The notes: generated from the sequence alone by a model not told the origin. Counted from the stretch's first letter, positions 1 through 5,895 are shown. The stretch: 5,895 bases of DNA from Octadecabacter sp. (GCA_003533975.1 DQCL01000009.1:1-5895), one strand, 5' to 3'. A program made the numbers and translations.

Positions 1-79
1 TATACCCAGAACGGTTCAACAAATGACCCGTTTCAACTGCATGGGCTGAGCCTCATACACAGAGTTTCGGATACTCCCC

Positions 80-457
80 TTGGCACAGCAAAACGAAGCC
101 AAAATCCGCGGCATTTTCCATTTCCTTGTTAGGCTGTCGAAAAAGCCATCAGTACGGGCCGCAGGCCTCCTTCAGGACGATCTCAAGCTCCCCCTGACCA
201 ATAGACAGAAACGCCACTCAACCGAACTGCCCGAATGGTTGCAAACCATCTATGACGAAGCCGTCCGCCCGACCCAAAATGCCTTGGACCGGATCTGGCT
301 CACTATTGAACGTCTCAATCTCACCGCAAAGTGTCCGCAGGACATCCTGAGCTTGATTGACAAAGGAAAGCTGTCGCACAGCACAGTGAACCAGGTCGAG
401 CCCATCAAGATAAATACATGGAATATTTACGTGCGAAAAGCCCGAAAGGCTCTGTGA
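80..457 (+). CDS. Unrecognised small basic protein (125 aa), TTG start, possibly a gene remnant
   Basis: I do not recognise this protein. It is soluble-looking, with no signal peptide or membrane segment, and has many Lys/Arg residues, ending in a basic tail (RKARKAL, residues 119-125). Residues about 49-95 look helical, with Trp53, Trp73 and a region rich in Leu and Ile. The basic end could suit nucleic-acid binding, but this is only a guess and no helix-turn-helix could be pinned down. The start is weak: the frame opens after a TGA at 47-49, the only start codon near its beginning is TTG at 80, and there is no Shine-Dalgarno sequence close by. It could therefore be a true gene with a poor start, or the 3' part of a gene damaged upstream. 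The amino-acid mix looks protein-like rather than random. It is separated by 160 nt from the next plus-strand gene. Confidence 0.45.
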   Translation: MAQQNEAKIRGIFHFLVRLSKKPSVRAAGLLQDDLKLPLTNRQKRHSTELPEWLQTIYDEAVRPTQNALDRIWLTIERLNLTAKCPQDILSLIDKGKLSHSTVNQVEPIKINTWNIYVRKARKAL

Positions 458-617
458 GTCGGATCACTTCCTGTCATCCTCACCGTAGCCGTGGAACCGA
501 GCAATCCGTGAAAATCCATATAAATGGCTGCCCATCTCATTCGAGGCTAAGTCACTCACATCATTTAATTTGTGCAGGACTACAAGTTAGCAGCAAACAT
601 TGTACACAAGGCCAAAT
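458..617. other. Intergenic region between the two unrecognised plus-strand genes
   Basis: This 160-nt stretch is moderately AT-rich towards its right half. It must hold the promoter of the downstream gene if that gene is not co-transcribed with the one before it. A TATAAA hexamer lies at 519-524, but there is no acceptable -35 element at 16-18 nt upstream. I see no strong hairpin, repeat or tRNA-like fold. Confidence 0.4.
608..611 (+). promoter_or_regulatory. Ribosome binding site (AAGG) deciding the ATG at 618
   Basis: AAGG ends 6 nt before ATG 618. This supports ATG 618 over the in-frame TTG at 600, which has no purine-rich site before it. Confidence 0.55.
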
Positions 618-1247
618 ATGATAAGCTCGGAACTGAAGCATTTTGACTTTGGACCTTACGCTGCCATGAGCCTTCATAAAAACACGCATGACGAGAACAA
701 ACTCGAAGATCTGGCAAAAGAAAACCCCGATATGCTTTTTCACCTGCATGTCGGCCCCACCGCGTTGTCAAAGGTTAAAGCACAATCTACGGCCATGGGC
801 CTCAATGACACCGAACTCGAAGCTGTTCGCGGCATGCATCTTGCTATCGCATTGGACGAATATGCTGACATGTATCACATCGGCCGCCTGCATGGCGTTC
901 CCTCACGCCAAGAACTTCAATTAAGCATGAACAAAGGCGAAGCCTTCTGGCGCGGTTTCCAAATCGCCCGTGGCGAGATCGTCCTCAAAAGCGGCTTTCG
1001 CAGCAATATCCAGAATGAGGAAAGACTGGCAAGTTGGATGTACGCCAAATCATTGAACTACGCCTGTGCAATGGAGGGTTTTGCTTTTGGTGTATCGACC
1101 GATACGTCGGGTACAAAAACGATGCTGAACAAGATTCTTGGGACAGATGATCAAGCGGCATATACTCCTTCCAAATATCTCATATCCATCGGCGACCTGG
1201 TAACGGCCATTCAGCGGTCAGATCAGTCGTACTTCCTCACAACGTAA
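618..1247 (+). CDS. Hypothetical protein of unknown family (209 aa)
   Basis: I do not recognise this protein. With the ATG at 618 it is 209 residues and appears soluble and cytoplasmic: there is no signal peptide and no hydrophobic run long enough to cross a membrane. The first half is rich in His and Met (His20, His24, His42, His44, His74, His87, His92). The stretch 66-93 looks like a helical pair with alternating acidic and His residues, and residues 105-125 contain an aromatic/Arg cluster (AFWRGFQIARGE). A single Cys is at 150. An in-frame TTG at 600 would add six residues, but the ribosome site favours ATG 618. Sampled lines here run about 40-45% GC, below the 52-65% in the neighbouring operon, which hints at different ancestry. 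It is read towards the ATPase gene and shares no strand with it. Real coding is likely from its length, ribosome site and composition; function is unknown. Confidence 0.65.
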   Translation: MISSELKHFDFGPYAAMSLHKNTHDENKLEDLAKENPDMLFHLHVGPTALSKVKAQSTAMGLNDTELEAVRGMHLAIALDEYADMYHIGRLHGVPSRQELQLSMNKGEAFWRGFQIARGEIVLKSGFRSNIQNEERLASWMYAKSLNYACAMEGFAFGVSTDTSGTKTMLNKILGTDDQAAYTPSKYLISIGDLVTAIQRSDQSYFLTT

Positions 1248-1355
1248 GGCCACCCTTGGCAGAGAATTTTAGGCGTCTGAAGCTGGGCTGCTTGAGATGC
1301 GCATTTGCCATGGGTCCCTTCATCTCAAACAACGTCGATGCACCTCCTCGCTTGA
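1248..1355. other. Convergent intergenic gap
   Basis: Two genes end facing each other here. A terminator acting in both directions would be expected. The only candidate is the inverted repeat at 1292-1328; no GC-rich stem with a T tract is present on either strand. Confidence 0.4.
1292..1328. repeat. 8-bp perfect inverted repeat in the convergent gap
   Basis: TTGAGATG at 1292-1299 is the exact reverse complement of CATCTCAA at 1321-1328, with a 21-nt loop. The stem is only half GC, the loop is long and no T tract follows on either strand, so a classical intrinsic terminator is doubtful. It may be a weak transcript-end structure, a protein site, or chance. Confidence 0.3.
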
Positions 1356-3134
1356 TCAAACAGCCACCAGATGCCCTCCCCCCATCGAGCGATACTTTAG
1401 AAGTTCGGGAGATTGACCCATTTCTATAATCGGGCTTCGCAGCTCATCTTCATGCTCTTCGCGTGGAGGAAGCACACGATCAGGATCAGGGAATGGTGCC
1501 GCCGCAATGAGTCTTCGTGTGTACGGATGCTGCGGGTTTCCAAAGACTTGTGCACTGGATCCCAGCTCGACGATCTGACCCAAATACATGACTGCAACGC
1601 GGTCTGCGAAATTCTCTACTACAGCCATGTCGTGTGATATGAATAGATAGGACATACCAAGCTCGGCCTTCAACTCTTGTAAAAGTTCCAAGACCGTTGC
1701 CTGTACAGATACATCCAGAGCCGAGACACTTTCGTCGGCAATTATCAGTTTTGGGTTCAGAGCTAAGGCCCGTGCAATGCATATCCGCTGGCGTTGCCCT
1801 CCGGAGAACTCGTGTGGATACCGATCGAGTGCTTCTGCGCCAAGGCCAACCCGCTCGAATAACTCGGTGGCACGATTTGTGCGGCTCTGAGGTGTGCCAA
1901 TATCGTGGATGATCAAAGGTTCCCGCACCAAATCCCCCACAGTCATACGCCCGTTGAGGGCGGCCATAGGGTCTTGGAAAACCATTTGCATGGCGCGGGT
2001 ATTGGCCAATTGAGATGCGCGGTCGCGCAAAATAGGTTGACCCTCTAACTTGATGATCCCCTTATGAGGGACAAGACCCGTTAAAGCACGTGCTACAGTG
2101 GATTTTCCGCAACCACTTTCACCGACCACTGCGAAGGTTTCACCTGGAAAAATGTCGAAATTGATCTTTTCGACTGCATGAACCCGTGCTTGTACCCTGT
2201 CGAGGATCCCACCACGTAGATCATAAGTGACTTTCAAATCTCTGGCTGAGATCAACGGCTGCAAGGATGTATCCACCACACTCTCACGCCCTTTCCCCAT
2301 TCGCGGCACGCTTGAGAGCAGCTGCTGCGTGTAGGCCATCTGTGGCGCGGCGAACAATGTACGCACTTCCGCTTCCTCAACTAATTGGCCTTTTTGCATG
2401 ACAAGGACCCGGTCAGCCATCTCTGCGACAACCCCCATGTCATGGGTGATGAGGATCAACGCCATGCCCATTTCGGCAGTCAGTTCACGTAATAGATCTA
2501 AAACCTCGCGCTGAACCGTCACATCCAGCGCGGTTGTGGGCTCATCTGCGATCATTACATCAGGGCGCAGCGCGATGGCCATAGCAATGACCACACGTTG
2601 ACGCATACCGCCTGAGAGTTCGTGCGGATATTGTTTGAGCCTACGCTCAGGCTCGGTCAAACGGACAGCCTTCAGGGCCTCCAAAGCGCGGATGCGCGCC
2701 GCGCGGCCTGACATCGGCTCATGCGCACGTATAGCTTCAGTCAACTGATCCCCAATGCGCATCACAGGGTTCAGTGCGGTCATTGGTTCTTGGAATATCA
2801 TCGCGATGCGGTCACCACGTAGGCGTTGCATCTTGGTCTCAGGAAGCTTTGTTAGGTCGGAGCCATCAAATACAATCGCGCCACCAGCGACATGCACTGC
2901 GGGCGGTGGGAGCAGACCCATTATCGCCAACGACGTGAGAGATTTCCCTGATCCGCTTTCGCCAGCAATCGCCAATGTCTCGCCCCGCTTCAGATCGAAA
3001 CTGAGGCTTTGGACAAGTGGCACAATGCCCGCTTCGGTACGTACCGAAATATCAAGCTGCTGCACGGACAGGACCGTGGGCTGTTCATCGGCGGCCACTG
3101 AGGCCGCCGCATTTATTTTAACACTCATACTCAT
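1356..3134 (-). CDS. Fused double-NBD peptide-type ABC transporter ATPase (DppD-DppF type)
   Basis: This cytoplasmic ATPase powers uptake through the two membrane permeases of a peptide/nickel/opine-type importer; both nucleotide-binding domains, normally separate DppD and DppF chains, are in one 592-residue protein, as in GsiA and YejF. Domain 1 (about 20-285): Walker A GESGSGKS 58-65, Q-loop Gln115, signature LSGGM 173-177, Walker B with Asp197-Glu198, switch His231. Domain 2 (about 293-550): Walker A GESGCGKS 338-345, Q-loop Gln387, signature FSGGQ 443-447, Asp467-Glu468, His501. Every catalytic residue is present in both halves, so both ATP sites should work. Each half is followed by the oligopeptide-type C-terminal extension (about 250-278 and 520-548). 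The start ATG overlaps the hydrolase stop as ATGA; a second ATG is codon 3. No Shine-Dalgarno is visible, so translation is probably coupled. Substrate class cannot be read from the ATPase. Confidence 0.95.
   Translation of the reverse strand: MSMSVKINAAASVAADEQPTVLSVQQLDISVRTEAGIVPLVQSLSFDLKRGETLAIAGESGSGKSLTSLAIMGLLPPPAVHVAGGAIVFDGSDLTKLPETKMQRLRGDRIAMIFQEPMTALNPVMRIGDQLTEAIRAHEPMSGRAARIRALEALKAVRLTEPERRLKQYPHELSGGMRQRVVIAMAIALRPDVMIADEPTTALDVTVQREVLDLLRELTAEMGMALILITHDMGVVAEMADRVLVMQKGQLVEEAEVRTLFAAPQMAYTQQLLSSVPRMGKGRESVVDTSLQPLISARDLKVTYDLRGGILDRVQARVHAVEKINFDIFPGETFAVVGESGCGKSTVARALTGLVPHKGIIKLEGQPILRDRASQLANTRAMQMVFQDPMAALNGRMTVGDLVREPLIIHDIGTPQSRTNRATELFERVGLGAEALDRYPHEFSGGQRQRICIARALALNPKLIIADESVSALDVSVQATVLELLQELKAELGMSYLFISHDMAVVENFADRVAVMYLGQIVELGSSAQVFGNPQHPYTRRLIAAAPFPDPDRVLPPREEHEDELRSPIIEMGQSPELLKYRSMGGGHLVAV
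3089..3109 (-). other. Perfect 8-bp all-GC hairpin early in the ATPase gene
   Basis: In the transcript, CGGCGGCC and GGCCGCCG form a perfect 8-bp stem around the 5-nt loop TCAGT. It covers nucleotides 26-46 of the ATPase coding sequence, in the Ala-rich non-conserved N-terminus (codons 9-16), just after an AT-rich run. No T tract follows, so it is not an intrinsic terminator. It could slow initiation on the ATPase message or protect the 3' end of processed upstream mRNA; the effect is inferred, the stem is directly visible. Confidence 0.5.
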
Positions 3135-4078
3135 TCGAACACGCAGCGCGGGAAGTAAAAGGAGACAATCCAGTTTGGCATATCAACAATTTCAGAAATG
3201 CGCAGGTCGCCGCAGGTGGACACCAGCATATAAGCGTCAACAGCGGACAACCCTTGGGTTTTGCAAAGCAAATCAACCATCTGACTGACAGCTTCCCGCG
3301 CACCCGTCATCAAATCGGGACCGATGCCTGTCGTGACCTCGTACCCTTTTGCATCCAGGTGATTGGTCACGGGGCCCGGTGTGGTGAAACGTGGCATTTT
3401 CAGCCCCGCATCCTTGATCAAATCAAGCGTCACTGTAGCATCCATCGGGCTTTCGATTGCGGTACCACAGACCTCACCATCGCCTTGGGCGGCATGTGTG
3501 TCGCCGATAGAGACCAACGCGCCCGCGACTTCAACAGGCAGGTACAGCGTGGTTCCTGCTGCCAGATCACGAATATCGAGATTCCCGCCCACGCGGCGTG
3601 GCGGCACAACCGAATGCAGACCCGGCTCAGCCAAAGCACAGCCGATGGTTCCTGCAAAAGGCTTGAGCGGGACGCGCCCGTTCTTGCCAAACAACGCAGG
3701 TTCTAACGTATCAGGATCGTACTTCCAGATCGTCAGTGCGGGATCTTCGAATTGATCCGCCAGCAGCCCGAAGCCCGGGATATTTGCAGTCCAACCAAAG
3801 CCGGACGGAGCAAAACCCTCAATCGTGATTTTCAGCGCATCACCTGGTTCGGCGCCGTCCACATAGACGGGGCCAGACACAGGATTGATCTTACCAAAGT
3901 CCATCGCCGCAACATCAGCAACTGTGCTGTCAGCCGTGAGCTGGCCAGCAGAGCTGTCATGGCATTTGAACTCGATTGTTTCACCGGGGGCGACCGTGAT
4001 GGCCGGGACAAACGAGTTGTCCCAACCAAAATGGTGGCTTGCGCCGTGGATCGTGTAGTCAGGACATTTATTGCACAT
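3131..4078 (-). CDS. Acetamidase/formamidase-family amide hydrolase
   Basis: This 315-residue protein belongs to the FmdA/AmdA family, which hydrolyses short amides such as formamide or acetamide to ammonia and the carboxylate. It has no signal peptide, so it should act in the cytoplasm. Family hallmarks: HFGWD 16-20, PVSGPVYVDGAEPGD 66-80, an IGCALAEPG segment at 145-153, GGNLD 164-168, GDTHAAQGDGE 192-202 and a Cys-Gly-Asp-Leu-Arg-Ile stretch at 289-294. The His and acidic residues in these blocks are the likely metal and catalytic site. Length fits the short (~300 aa) bacterial branch rather than the ~400-residue FmdA of methylotrophs. The start ATG at 4078 is the only Met before residue 59 and lies inside the end of the binding-protein gene; no clear Shine-Dalgarno precedes it, so coupling is likely. 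The N-terminus starts Met-Cys-Asn-Lys-Cys. Co-expression with an importer suggests it processes an imported amide; the true substrate is unknown. Confidence 0.9.
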   Translation of the reverse strand: MCNKCPDYTIHGASHHFGWDNSFVPAITVAPGETIEFKCHDSSAGQLTADSTVADVAAMDFGKINPVSGPVYVDGAEPGDALKITIEGFAPSGFGWTANIPGFGLLADQFEDPALTIWKYDPDTLEPALFGKNGRVPLKPFAGTIGCALAEPGLHSVVPPRRVGGNLDIRDLAAGTTLYLPVEVAGALVSIGDTHAAQGDGEVCGTAIESPMDATVTLDLIKDAGLKMPRFTTPGPVTNHLDAKGYEVTTGIGPDLMTGAREAVSQMVDLLCKTQGLSAVDAYMLVSTCGDLRISEIVDMPNWIVSFYFPRCVFE

Positions 4079-5708
4079 CGTTTACATACACATAGTCATA
4101 GTTAACAGGGATAGAGACTGGATCGACGTAGAGTTTGTCATCGCCGCCCATACGCTCGGATTTCATGGTGTAGCGCTGCTCATTGAACACTGGCACCCAA
4201 GGCGCGTCTTCCATGACCTTCATATAGATATCTGACCACATTTTCAGGCGCTCATCTACTTTTGACGGATCTGTCATGCTATCGGCCTCAATCGCCATCG
4301 CATCAGCATCAGCGTTGCAATACCACGACCAATTCCAACCGCCCTGCACTGCCCCGTCACACCCTAAGATAGGGCCATAGAAGTTTGATGCATCGGGAAA
4401 ATCCGCGATCCATGCCATACCGCCTGACCAGATCATCGGCGCTTGATCCGCCTCGCCACCTGCCGCAATGACGCTGGCTTGTGCAAGGGACTGGATAGAT
4501 GCTTTGATCCCGATCTTGGACAGATCCTGCTGAATTGCTTGAGCGATGCGCGGATTTGGATCTGTGTTCATTACAAACAATTCGGTCTCAAAACCATCCG
4601 CAAAACCGGCGTCCGCCAACAACGACTTGGCGGCGTCGGGATCATAGGCATAGCCTGCATAACCCTCAGTATACCCCGGCATGGAGGGTGGCAGCGGCTG
4701 GGTCGCTGGCACAGCACGGCCATTGATGACTTGGGTAATGCGCTCTTTGTTGATCGCCATGTTGACTGCTTTGCGCACATCTACATTGTCGAACGGAGGC
4801 ATTTTCACATTCAATGTGATGTAGCCCGTATGCAGCTGGCCACCTTCGATCACGCGTGCAGCTTGCTCTGGATCACCCATCACTTCTTGGAATTTGGCAG
4901 GTGGAATGCCGTCGCCAGGAACATCCACTTCACCATTTTGGAGACGCAGCAAAGCGACGATGGGCTCCTGCCCCACTTCGAATGTTACGCTGTCCAGATA
5001 TGGCAGACCATCGCGCCAGTAATCTTCGTTCTTGGCGAAGACCAGTTTCTGACCAATGGTCCAATCAGCCAGCTTGAATGCGCCTGTACCCATTGCCGTC
5101 TTGCCAAAATCGGCACCAGCAGCCTCAACCGCTTCCTTTGCCACAACGGACGCAAAGTTCAGCCCCATCACGTGCAGGAAGGTCGCGTCAGGGCGGGACA
5201 GTGTGATTTCAACAGTTTGGTCATCAACCACTTTGACGCCGGAAAGGCCTGTCACCTCACCGGAAGATACCGCATCATATCCCGCGATGGAGCCAAAGAA
5301 ACCTGCGCCGGGACTTTGTGTTTTTGGATCAGTCACACGGTCCAGCGAGTATTTAACATCCTCTGCCGTCATCACGCGACCATTGTGGAACTTCACGCCT
5401 TCACGCAGTTTGAAGGTAAACACCATGCCATCATCTGAAATGTCGTAGCTTTCGGCAAGACCGGGGCGCAACTCGGTTGTGCCGGGTTCATAGTCCATCA
5501 GACCGTCATAGAGCGATTTGATCATGGACCAGTTTTGCCAATCATAGCCGATCGCAGGGTCCAAGGTGGCCACGTCATCTTTGTAAGTTACGGTGATATT
5601 ACCACCGGATTTCGCATTTGGGTCGAGACTGGAGTGGCTTTCAGCGACCGCCAATTGAGGCAGGCCGAGCGCGACTACGAGAGCCGAAGTGGTGAGCAGT
5701 TTCTTCAT
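4068..5708 (-). CDS. Periplasmic substrate-binding protein of a peptide-type ABC importer (SBP_bac_5)
   Basis: This 546-residue protein captures the ligand in the periplasm and hands it to the permeases. A Sec signal peptide is clear: Lys2-Lys3, a hydrophobic core 4-19 and an AVA|ES cleavage site after residue 22. The family 5 fold follows, with the characteristic block at about 80-125 (LRPGLAESYDISDDG, then LREGVKFHNG and a TAEDVKYSLDRV segment), GTGAFKLADW at 207-216, a PFDNVDVRKAVNMAI segment at 305-319, and an aromatic-rich C-terminal region (about 450-513). Length matches DppA/OppA relatives. Cys450 and Cys464, the only cysteines in the mature chain, flank a Trp-rich loop and may form a disulfide. 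The start ATG has an AGGAG site 9 nt upstream, the best ribosome site in the operon, fitting the high protein level usual for binding proteins. It follows the permease by 29 nt and overlaps the hydrolase by 11 nt. The ligand (peptide, amide or other) cannot be told from sequence. Confidence 0.94.
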   Translation of the reverse strand: MKKLLTTSALVVALGLPQLAVAESHSSLDPNAKSGGNITVTYKDDVATLDPAIGYDWQNWSMIKSLYDGLMDYEPGTTELRPGLAESYDISDDGMVFTFKLREGVKFHNGRVMTAEDVKYSLDRVTDPKTQSPGAGFFGSIAGYDAVSSGEVTGLSGVKVVDDQTVEITLSRPDATFLHVMGLNFASVVAKEAVEAAGADFGKTAMGTGAFKLADWTIGQKLVFAKNEDYWRDGLPYLDSVTFEVGQEPIVALLRLQNGEVDVPGDGIPPAKFQEVMGDPEQAARVIEGGQLHTGYITLNVKMPPFDNVDVRKAVNMAINKERITQVINGRAVPATQPLPPSMPGYTEGYAGYAYDPDAAKSLLADAGFADGFETELFVMNTDPNPRIAQAIQQDLSKIGIKASIQSLAQASVIAAGGEADQAPMIWSGGMAWIADFPDASNFYGPILGCDGAVQGGWNWSWYCNADADAMAIEADSMTDPSKVDERLKMWSDIYMKVMEDAPWVPVFNEQRYTMKSERMGGDDKLYVDPVSIPVNYDYVYVNDVQ

Positions 5709-5717
5709 TCCGATTTA

Positions 5718-5722
5718 CTCCT
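5718..5722 (-). promoter_or_regulatory. Ribosome binding site (AGGAG) of the binding-protein gene
   Basis: AGGAG on the minus strand ends 9 nt before the ATG at 5708. It is the only near-consensus Shine-Dalgarno in the operon; the hydrolase and ATPase starts lack one. Confidence 0.75.
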
Positions 5723-5737
5723 GTTGGGTTGGTATTA

Positions 5738-5895
5738 TTAGCGGACCTTGATCCGCGGGTCGGCAAACAAAGACGCAATATCCGCGACCAGATTGCCAAT
5801 TACGATGGCGCAAGCTGACACCAGCGTGACGCCCATGATAATCGGGATGTCCACGCGCTGAATGGCCTGCCACGCAAGCTGACCGATACCTGGCC
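5738..5895 (-). CDS. C-terminal end of an ABC importer inner-membrane permease (DppB/OppB type), cut by the window edge
   Basis: Only the last 51 residues are inside the window, ending at TAA 5738-5740. They match the C-terminus of binding-protein-dependent permeases (BPD_transp_1): a PGIGQLAWQAIQRVDIPII segment (the end of the family's cytoplasmic coupling loop, followed by the typical R-x-D-x-P), a hydrophobic last transmembrane segment, then the ending FADPRIKVR, equivalent to the DPRI(R/K) end of DppB/OppB/GsiC proteins. DppC-type ends differ, lacking the R-x-D-x-P-I stretch, so DppB is the better fit. The protein forms half of the membrane channel and contacts the fused ATPase. It is first of the genes seen here in transcription order; the promoter and the partner permease must lie to the right of the window. 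The incomplete 5' end comes from the window boundary, not from a visible mutation. Confidence 0.88.
   Translation of the reverse strand, partial: PGIGQLAWQAIQRVDIPIIMGVTLVSACAIVIGNLVADIASLFADPRIKVR
5741..5756 (-). other. Small hairpin at the end of the permease gene
   Basis: In the transcript GCGGA and TCCGC form a 5-bp stem (six with a G-U pair) around a short loop, covering the last codons of the permease just before its TAA. No T tract follows. Stems between permease and binding-protein genes sometimes raise the level of the binding-protein message, but this one is short and could be chance. Confidence 0.25.

Noticed and set aside
1..132. Plus-strand frame open from the left edge to a stop at 130-132
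   Set aside because: It could be the end of an upstream gene, but only 43 codons are visible, nothing in it is recognisable and it overlaps another frame; a second frame is also open from the edge and ends at 26. Neither can be preferred.
439..451. AGCC/GGCT mini-hairpin at the end of the first plus-strand gene
   Set aside because: Only 4 bp of stem, inside the coding sequence, and no T tract follows; not a terminator.
461..472. GGATCACTTCCT resembling the conserved 3' end of 16S rRNA
   Set aside because: It matches 11 of 12 bases of the anti-Shine-Dalgarno region, but no rRNA sequence lies before it, so it is taken as chance.
519..524. TATAAA as a -10 promoter box for the 209-aa gene
   Set aside because: No -35-like hexamer at a workable distance and it lies about 95 nt before the start codon; not enough for a promoter call.
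418..621. Plus-strand 67-codon frame spanning the first intergenic region
   Set aside because: Starts inside the preceding gene in another frame, His/Ser-rich, no ribosome site and no recognisable feature.
2755..3288. Plus-strand frame of 177 codons opposite the ATPase start and hydrolase end
   Set aside because: It lies antisense to two well-supported genes and has Arg/Ser/Cys-rich low-meaning composition; a shadow.
4443..5438. Long plus-strand open frame (331 codons) opposite the binding-protein gene
   Set aside because: It is antisense to a clear family 5 binding protein, is rich in Cys, His and Arg as expected from a reverse-strand shadow, and shows no known domain.
1..5895. CRISPR array, tRNA, insertion sequence or phage attachment site
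   Set aside because: Read through on both strands; no regularly spaced repeats, cloverleaf-like sequence, transposase or terminal inverted repeats were seen.

Overview
The window looks like a piece of an alphaproteobacterial chromosome. Moderate GC, the style of the transporter proteins and the fused two-domain ATPase suggest a marine Rhodobacterales-type organism. That placement is inferred from protein style only; there is no rRNA or marker gene to confirm it.

The right three quarters (about 1356-5895) is one minus-strand operon running right to left. In transcription order it holds: the last 51 residues of a DppB/OppB-type inner-membrane permease (cut by the window edge), a periplasmic substrate-binding protein of the SBP_bac_5 (peptide/nickel/opine) family, an acetamidase/formamidase-family hydrolase, and a double-NBD peptide-type ABC ATPase (DppD-DppF fused in one chain). 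The genes are tightly packed: 29 nt between permease and binding protein, an 11-nt overlap between binding protein and hydrolase, and a 4-nt ATGA overlap between hydrolase and ATPase. The simplest reading is a high-affinity importer co-expressed with a cytoplasmic enzyme that hydrolyses an amide bond in the imported compound, releasing ammonia or a carboxylate. The substrate is not determined by the sequence. A second permease is expected just beyond the right edge.

The left quarter (1-1247) is different. It carries two plus-strand reading frames that I do not recognise: a 125-codon basic frame with only a TTG start and no good ribosome site, and a 209-codon frame with an ATG start and a good ribosome site. 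The second is visibly poorer in GC than the operon by rough line counts and converges on the ATPase gene across a 108-nt gap. This part looks like accessory sequence. I see no tRNA, rRNA, CRISPR, insertion sequence or attachment site anywhere.

The most useful points for follow-up are the hydrolase embedded and overlapping inside the transporter operon, its unusual N-terminal Met-Cys-x-x-Cys, a perfect 8-bp all-GC hairpin just inside the ATPase gene, and the two orphan proteins at the left.
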